From the NCBI GenBank assembly GCA_007922225.1, contig ML679958.1, positions 58,112,838-58,176,837 on the forward strand: 64,000 bases of DNA, given 5' to 3'. Below the pieces are notes generated by a model, which was not told the DNA's origin, made no database searches, and saw only the letters and a program-made list of their open reading frames with translations. Source of the stretch: Emydura subglobosa (Eukaryota > Chordata > Testudines > Chelidae). The position numbers and the translations under genes are program-made. Positions 56,201 through 64,000 of this stretch are shown here, piece after piece. Positions within the stretch are counted from its first letter, which is position 1. Every line of letters begins with the position of its first letter.

Positions 56201-58010
56201 TTTGCTAGAAGAAGTCGCTTGCACATCCACCTTCCACAACTGTAGTTACATGTTGTGTTTTGAGTATTGCACTGCAGTCCCTGGTGTTGGCTGACAGGTA
56301 CTGGGAATCCAAAGAGGCATCCAAAAACAAACCAACCAAACTTCCAGAGTATTGAACCCAGCCCAAATTCTCTCTTGGTATTAAGCATTATGCATCCAAA
56401 CATCAAATCAATGCACCCATCCAAGCATTTGCCAAGTAAAGCAAGTGGGCACATGGGATGGCCTGGCCATTCCCTTGTAGTTTTCTCTTAAGCGGGAATC
56501 TACTTTCAGATCGATGGAGTGTCTCAGGAGGGAGTGACTAGCGTTTAAATGCATATAGGCTTTACCAGGGAGGAAAGGACATCATGTCATGTTCATTAGG
56601 AGAAGAGACTAGATCAAAGTTCCTTTGATACACAATGTAAAACTTCTTTGCCACTGAGGTTTCACAGAGGTTTCTCACTCTGCTCTGATAACTTCCTCCA
56701 GCACTGAATGGAGGGTTAACATAAAAGATCCAACTTAACTCCTAAGTGGAAAGTACTTCCTTGCTGCTTCATGGAGAATTTTATCTTCTACCTCCCTTAT
56801 TTTTCCTTCTTTAATGGTTCATGTGGCACCAGATCCATAATAGATAACTTTCTAAGGATGGTTTTGAAATACTCTGGTAGAAACAAACTTATTTGTGTAT
56901 CTTCCCCTTGTTGTCTCCGGCTCAGATTACAACAGCTCTCCTTTCTCCCAGAAATAGGAGTCTCCCTTCGCCTGGGCTTTTTAATCTTTCCAAGGGAGTT
57001 CTTAATTTTGCATAGGTTTATCTTGAGAACTCAGGAATAGGGAGATGGGTTCCTGGCTTGTGTATTCTGGCTACCATGCATTCTGGTAGGACTTGAACTC
57101 TTACTGTCACCCTGGTTGGATTCTGCTATACAGATCTGTCTCTCCAGGCCAGGAACAACTAGATTCTTCTGCATCTTTCTGGAAGCTTGTGGGATGGTGT
57201 TTTTATTGTCTTTTTTCCTGCTTCCTCTTTTTTCAGATTTGGAGGAACAGTGGGAAAAGATCTAGATCTGATGCATCTGAATTCCTCTTAAGAGTGTCTC
57301 AGGATATGGTTCCCACTGTCTTTGGGGTATGTGCTCATTCAAGGAACCCTATGTTCTTGACCCTATTTGGGCTATTTTTTGTGAGGGCCACTGTAAAAGG
57401 CTCAAGCTGTTGGAATGAGACTGCTGGATTGTGCCTGGGCCAGCAGGATAGGTCCCAAATATTTATTGGGAGAGGAATTTGCGGATTCCTTTGGCGTAGA
57501 GGGCTGTGTTGGATTCATCCTTGCTGGTGGAGAGAGAACATTCTGGTTACAACAACACAAGAGAAACATAGGCTGACTCTGGATGGATTTAGAAAGTGGA
57601 CTGATGGTCTAAGTTGCCCTTCTCTGCCTTCTGTCTGTTTCACTGTAATGTATGCTGATCATCTTCTTTCACAGCTTTTTGTGGAGAAGCAAGAAGCAAT
57701 GCTGTGGCTTCACTTGATGAACTACTTTTATTGTTGATGGGGGCTCTGGGAGTGCAGCAGCTCCCTTTGGTGCCTTGTCTGAGCTGGCCTCACTCTTGCT
57801 CCTGATAGGAAAGGGTTGACTGTCATTCAGTGCTTCATGGGGTAGGGAACTGTTTCTCTACATCTTGCATGCCTCCGCTCAGAACCTCACAAGAGAGACC
57901 TACACAATTTTGTGTATGACCACTGTGAAAGCCCTGTCTCAAAATCAGACAAAAATCTGCATACATGATTTGGTAAGTGGAGAGGAACATAAGCAGAAAA
58001 GCTTCCTTTT
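53240..58010 (-). pseudogene. Decayed protein-coding block of unknown identity, gag-like composition
   Basis: The minus strand carries many stop-poor, protein-like segments in changing frames. From 57261 to 56800 there are 153 codons with only one in-frame stop (57031-57033), rich in Lys, Arg, Ser and Glu ('SLGKIKKPRRRETPISGRK'). From 55973 to 55782 there are 64 open codons ('DDILAKMMLPGPDQYVARS'). Around 57560-57740 a Ser-rich segment reads 'NNKSSSSSEATALLLASPQ', and at 53711-53935 there is a 74-codon frame ('FASLDLAIPDAFIACVNTL'). Near 57.95 kb a Cys/His pattern (C...H..H...C) loosely recalls a Gag knuckle. This fits an old retroelement gag, perhaps DIRS-like, but I cannot name it, and 4.7 kb is long for one gag. 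The 214-codon plus-strand frame at 57093-57737, rich in Trp, Cys and Phe, looks like its antisense shadow. Confidence 0.35.
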
Positions 58011-58149
58011 TCCTTTCTTCTTTGCCTACTTGTTTGCCATGATGCAAGTAACTTTAGTCAGAGTGCACAATGCTGAAGTACCTCAGCAAAGCAATGCAGA
58101 ATCAAAATTTAATTCCAGACACCCAGCTGCCAAACCAAATTTATTTTAG

Positions 58150-61100
58150 CCCTCTTAGTCCAATTAATTTTTTTTTAATTATTGAATTGTTTTGGTTTGT
58201 TTAAAAATGTAACTGATTATCTGCAGCAATGAGGTATGAGCCACCAATCTGCAGCTACAGATGCAGAAGTAAAAAGGCAAGTTGTACAAGGGAAACGATT
58301 TTTATCCTGCTGCCAGTTACTGACAGGTCTGGTTCTACTTCCAGGACTGCTAGCAGGCTGAAAACCTACTGCAGGATTTGTTGATATGCCTATGCTGAGA
58401 AAAGCTGCTGTTCAAAACCATGTACACAATATAATACCAACAGAGTAAATCCTGGCAAAGTGAATGTCTTCTGTATATTTTCTTTTTGGCACCAATATGA
58501 AACATACTTTAATTGTTAAAGCATCAACAATAGGCATGTTATAATGATTGCTTAGCACTGAGCTCTGTTAACTATTGACACTGATCACAGAAAAAACTAC
58601 TGAATTTTTTTAAGTTACAGTGGAAAAATGTTTTTTGAACAACACAGCAGCTATATTTTAATGGTCATTTTCATTAGAAATCTACTTTAGGGTTTTATAA
58701 CAGCTGAATCAGGCATGCTTAAGGCTGGAACTTGGCATAAAATGTCTCATGGAAGCAATTTTAGTTTCTTTTAAAAGCAAATTAGGTTTAATTATTTGAG
58801 ACATATCCTACAAAAATAATGTTCAACCTTGACTCTCCCTTAGGATGGTCACAAGGATCAGTAAGATTGTCTTATTTTACATATTCCGTAATGATCTCAA
58901 AGTTAAGGCAAACCAAATGTCAATGAAATATACAGAGATTAAATGGGGAGCTTTTGCAAATACCAGTGAGAACTAAAAAGGGATAGAGATCTAGAGAGAA
59001 AATAAGAGCAGGAAATAAAATTAGATTCAAAACAGAAGATGTGCAAGCTAAGGGCTTATCTAAATTGGAGCAAATGACATGGGGGAAAAAAAAAAAAATC
59101 ACAAAAACTAAGTAAGTGCACCTTAGCTAAGCAGCAACTAAAAGAAAGATGGTAACATATGAAAGGTATAAATATCAAGGAAAGAGGACTATAACTAGGA
59201 GGTTGTAGAATGAAATTTAGTCTATATATTGAGAAAAGCGTCCTGATAATTAAATCTTGTAGACTACGGAAAAGTTTCCACAGGAAAAGGTGAATGCTCC
59301 ATTTTCTTTAGACGTTTAAAATTACATTGAATGAAGTACTAGAAATGTACCATGGGGACAAACCAGCACTGACAACAGGTGCGACTAGATGACCACAAGG
59401 AATGAAATTTTCTTCCTTTTTGATCACTGGGCTAACAATAGTGTTTAGAAGAATGTCCTGGCCTTAGAAGCTTTTGATGGCACAAAGCATTGGTTTTTTT
59501 AATCAATAATTCTAGAGATAACAGTCATTAAAATGGGAGAAGAGGGAATCAAGATGATAATCTGAATGAGTTGATTTTAAGGTCAAATATTACACAGCCT
59601 ACCATAAAAAGAAACTAATGCTATATACCATCAGAATGCTAGGATCTGCAACTTTCCCGTTAATATAAAGCTTTGGTGTCTAACCACTTTGTTCCAGCAG
59701 GGCATTTGTGTCACCAGTGTGGGAGCGCTGCACCAATGACATGGACCATATTGGATTAGAATTGATTTGATTAAATTAGGGCTGAATATAGCACATCCAG
59801 GACCAGTGCAGTTTTCCATCCTTGGATGACCTTCTCCATCTCAAATTTAAGATTTGCACAGAGGATTTTCTGGATCCATCATGCCAATCAAATTTAATGT
59901 CACATTTGCACAAATTTGAAGTCTATTTCTCTTGTGTATTTTGAAGCCAAGAAAACACACATCGAAGTAATAAATGCATGGAAGAATTATTATGCATAAA
60001 TGTGGTCATTTATAAACCTTATAATTTCGGTTTTTTAAAAAAAAGTCATTCATGTAATGGTCCAAAAATCTCATTTTTAAAAGTCATTCTAAGTCACAGG
60101 TAACGTATTTTAAGATCCTTAGTAAAAAAGGCTTTTGAGGGTTTTTTGTTTTGTTTCTTAATTGTTTCCTTACACACTTTGTATGCCAAGTGTAGCTGAC
60201 AGCAAATTTCAGCAGCCTACTTAAAAAAGCATTTTAAATCAGACTAATTGTCACATCTCACGAGCATTAATACGAATTCCACTGTAAAAAATACCTTCTT
60301 TCAATTTTCAGGAAATTCTAAGCCATACGTTGTTCTGGAAAGAGTATTTTAATTGATAAAAAGTTAAAATTTTGTTTTTCAAACAAAGATATAGTGGCTT
60401 TTTTTTTTTTTTTAAACAGCTAATTTTTAGAAAACCACAAAAGCAAGGTTACCAACATCTTGGTATTTACATATATATCCTTAACTTATTCCAATCATTG
60501 TGCAAAACTTACCATTTCTTTATGATAATAGGGGCTTTCATTTTACTTTTCAGAATTCAGTGCTCGGTTTACTCAATTCAAGTATACCTGCAATTAGCCT
60601 ATGTACTTTTTTTTTAATTTGATCATTTTGTATCTCACTGTTTTTCCTCTCAATGCTCTGAACCCTCACATTTCTTCTACACTTCTCTAGTCTTTCAACT
60701 AGTTTTCTGTGTGTGTCAAGTTCCAAGTTTTTGTGCTACAAACGAGCAGTGTGAAGGGTAACCATTCCAATACTGCTGCCTGCATTTTTCAAACAATTGT
60801 GCAGGTGACATTTTGCTAGGCTTTTCTCCTTCAGTATTTACGCCTGCTCTTCTTCTCCATGACTCTCCTCTGATGTTTGTAATCTCTGGAGAACTCAAAT
60901 ACAGCAACAAGTGAAGAAAGTTTGCATCCCTTACATATAACCATCCTACTCTCAATAAATATATATCATTGCCATTAATTTTAGTAGAGAATTACACATT
61001 ATGCATTGAAAAGAATTTAGACTCTTTTTGGTAGTATTCATTCCAAAATGAAAGTGTAATCCTATTTTAAAAAGCGATTCAACAATGGCATTGTGGGGTT

Positions 61101-64000
61101 CCATGTTTATTGTGTTTCATGTCAAATGTGCTCAACTATCAGGGGAAAAGATTGTTTCCTGTCAGCCTTGCAATCTCAGCCTAGAATATGAGACTCAAGC
61201 TGGATTATTTTCTTATCTTTACCAGCAATAAAGGATGAGGCTGATTTGGACCCTCTGCTAAATTCCAGTTAATCAACTGGTGTAATCTTATTGCTGAGGC
61301 ACAAGCAGATGCTTGATGCTCTCATAGTTGTTAGTTCTGCAGTGCTAAAAGGAATACAAATTTTGTCTGATGTGTGCAGATATGACTGAATTTGTATGGG
61401 GAACAATTTAAAGCCTTGACTTTGCAAATGACAAGCATGCCCATGCACTATGTATTGCAGGATCAGGGCCCAAGATCTGGTGAGAAGATTCAATTTTTAT
61501 AGTCATCTTTCAAGAGTACAGCTACACTTTAAAAGTTGTTGATATCACCCAGCTTATTACACATGTAAGATGTTAATAGTACATGAAGTGAAGCTGATGA
61601 TCTTCCCTCAGAGCTTAGTCGAAGCTATATTCAGTAATAATGAATATCTTAAAGTAGTTCTGCAATAATTTAGCCTTTTAATATTTTCAGAATGTTCTTT
61701 GATTTAATTAAGTTTTCTTACTGGACTAAATCCCAAAAATTAGTCTATATTTTAATTATTTTGGTCTTAAAAATTAATTATCCGTGTAAATTCCCCTCCC
61801 CCCAAATGTGACTTAAAACAAGACAAACAAAATATGTTGAGTTCCTCTTGTTTTAGTCTTTCCTTGTAAGGAAATTCTCACCAACTCAATTCAGGTAGAG
61901 TTTTCTTTTAAATAAAACTGTTTCTTGCACTCATTTCCCCTCCATCTCTTCTCCATGCAAGCATCTTTCACCTACCTGCTTTGCTCAGTCAGACCTCCCA
62001 GCATTTGCACTAGACATAATTAACTTTGGTAATGCCTCTTCACAGGCATACAAGTGTGCAATGTTAGACTCAGTCATTCTGTATCTGTTGAAATATTAGC
62101 ACTTGTTTAAGGTCACTTACAAAGAACAAGATTCAGCCATATAAAACAAAACAGATACAAACACGCACATACACAGGTTTATTTCTAGCCTAGGTTCATT
62201 ACTTCTGTAGAATTATAAAATAGAAAAAAACATTTGCACAAAAAACCAAACTTACCCCTCTTAATGATGTGGGTTTCAAAATCTGATTAACTATACTTTA
62301 GATGGCTTTATGAGTCTCATGGGACCTTCTCCCTTCATTTGAGTCAAACCTCGATTGACAAAAATGAACAGTCTAGGGTAGATTTAAAAAAAACTTCTCT
62401 CCATGAAAACAATGCTTCCCTCTAACACCTAACTAAACATGCAACAGACTACTAGCCTTTTTGATCACATACACTATTTTATTTAATTACTGAACATCTC
62501 CCTGCACGATTACTACATACTGCATGCATTGATTCCTCTGAACTGAATTCTTGACAACTGTGTTTGCCAAATATGATCTCTCGTGCTTCATATTAGTTTC
62601 CTAATCTATTTGATTTCAATTCCTTTTGCTTAAGAATATAATTAAGTTATAGGCTGGTATTTCCTCAAAATTCATTTGCATTTACATTTATTTAATGAAA
62701 CTCCTCTATCTGAGGATTCTGAAGGTAACCCCAGCTCCCCTCATCAGATGTGAAGGGCTATTATTCAGAGACATTTAAAAGCTATTAAGACTAGCAAGGG
62801 TCCTTTGAGTGCACGTTTTTCCTTTAAGATAAGATTTTAAAATTAAATTACAACCTGCACTCTGATGGAGAGCTCTCCGTTATAAATAAATGTTTTGAGA
62901 CCAACTATAGAAGATATACCTTAATTAGGACTCTATAAATCTTAAGTGTACATTACATGTATATTAGAGATCTGCTTTATATTTTTTCCTCATAATGTTA
63001 ATAGTAATAGCTTCCTACCTACCACCAAATAAAGTGAAAGGAACAGCAACAAGGTGCAGAAAGAAACATCAAAATCCCAGCCTACGATATCGGAGCTGCT
63101 CTGCTCTGTTCCCACTTCTATATTAGAGGATTTTAATCACTGAATGCATGTTAAACTTTCCCTTCTGAATAAAAAAACGAAACAAAAACCCCCACAACCT
63201 AGACTTAGGTATGAAAGTGCTATCAAAACCAAAAAAAGGCAAAAGCAGGACACATGTGACAACTCAGGCTCAAGCTATTCAGCTAACTTATGGAACTTGC
63301 ATTGCAGATATTTAATGAAGCAAAACCAATCACCAACACGTGCCCAAGGTTATGTTTTGAGGCTGTAAAGTTAAACAGTGTTTTATGTGGTATAAGATTT
63401 AATTTAGCATTATTTTAATTTTTAACTTGAGCTACTCTAACAAGCTGTTTGCCCAGAAAGTTTAAATGATTCTTAATTATAGTAAAACAAAGAATATTAA
63501 GCATTTTGCCAATTAAACTATATAGTTTGTCACTGTTTTTTTGCTAGATAAGAATTATATTAGCAATACCATCTCATGTCAATTCCCGCAACCCAAGGGC
63601 ATATATTTTCATGTACCTCTAACTTCATTTAATGCTTTAAATCAGATGGTCAACATTAGAGGTTTCCATAGTTCCAAAAAGTGACTTACTGCAAGACCAG
63701 CTGTTAGGATCAAGCATCCCTCAATATTTTTTTTCAAGTGGTCAGTTCAGCAAGGAAATACTTGGGAAATTACCTCTTATTTGTGCATTTCCCATAAAAT
63801 AAAGCAGTATACACAATCCCCATGAGACGAACATATAACTTGTTTATATATGTGGTGCCAAATAAAGCTCTGATTCTCTAATGGAATCTGTGTGGGCAAA
63901 CTCTTACATCCCTGGGAAATGCCACTGAAATCGATGGGACTCTATATGTCTGCAAAAATCTGCCTGCATTATACAGCTGCGGAATCAGGGACTATTTAAA
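58150..64000. other. Unassigned AT-rich DNA with short palindrome fragments
   Basis: No gene recognised. 'attgcaggatcagggccca' near 61455-61473 and a palindrome-group fragment at about 63888-63990 ('gaaatcgatgggactc', 'gctgcggaatcaggga') belong to the same MITE group as 3436-3527. T- and A-runs occur at about 60401 and 59086. Confidence 0.45.

Noticed and set aside
1..64000. CRISPR array, tRNA, rRNA, bacterial-type operons
   Set aside because: No regularly spaced direct repeats, no tRNA-like cloverleaf recognised by eye, and the repeat content is clearly vertebrate.

Overview
The window looks like nuclear DNA from a reptile, most likely a turtle. It is AT-rich, and almost everything that can be identified is a decayed transposable element of types known to be common in turtle genomes. 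These are CR1 LINEs with the GTTCTTAT-like 3' tail, DIRS-type tyrosine-recombinase retrotransposons with inverted terminal repeats, old L3/MIR-like fragments, and several families of short inverted-repeat DNA elements (MITEs of hAT, Harbinger-like and pogo/Tigger-like type). I found no convincing host protein-coding gene, rRNA, tRNA, CRISPR array or bacterial-type operon. The window is best read as intergenic or deep-intronic sequence. Family names rest on remembered repeat families and motif reading; no database search was possible.

Layout. 1-145 is the terminal repeat of a DIRS element whose body lies outside the window. 1.0-7.0 kb holds several MITEs, one with a perfect 8-bp target-site duplication (TSD), an L3-like fragment, a MIR-like SINE and a 230-bp polypurine tract. 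7-20 kb is mostly unassigned AT-rich DNA with a broken old CR1 near 14.4-15.0 kb and a possible DIRS-like end at 17.6 kb. 20.0-25.05 kb is a CR1 cluster on the minus strand: an old 3' end, then a longer copy (21.2-25.05 kb) interrupted by a hAT-like element that itself contains a pogo/Tigger-like MITE, and also interrupted by a second, 5'-truncated CR1. 28.66-30.22 kb is an internally deleted DIRS element that keeps both terminal repeats and remnants of the tyrosine recombinase.

40.93-45.77 kb is a nearly complete (about 4.8 kb) DIRS element on the minus strand. It reads Gag, reverse transcriptase, RNase H, tyrosine recombinase, flanked by inverted repeats. All its frames are broken; the reverse transcriptase active site reads YLGN instead of YLDD, and an RNase H aspartate has become asparagine. 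46-48.3 kb holds further repeat fragments. 53.2-58.0 kb is a block with long, protein-like but broken reading frames on the minus strand, rich in Ser, Lys and Glu. I cannot assign it; a fossil gag-like gene of another retroelement is the leading guess. The remainder, to 64 kb, is unassigned.

No genes here appear to act together as a functional system. The value of the window is as a record of nested insertions and of how DIRS and CR1 copies died.
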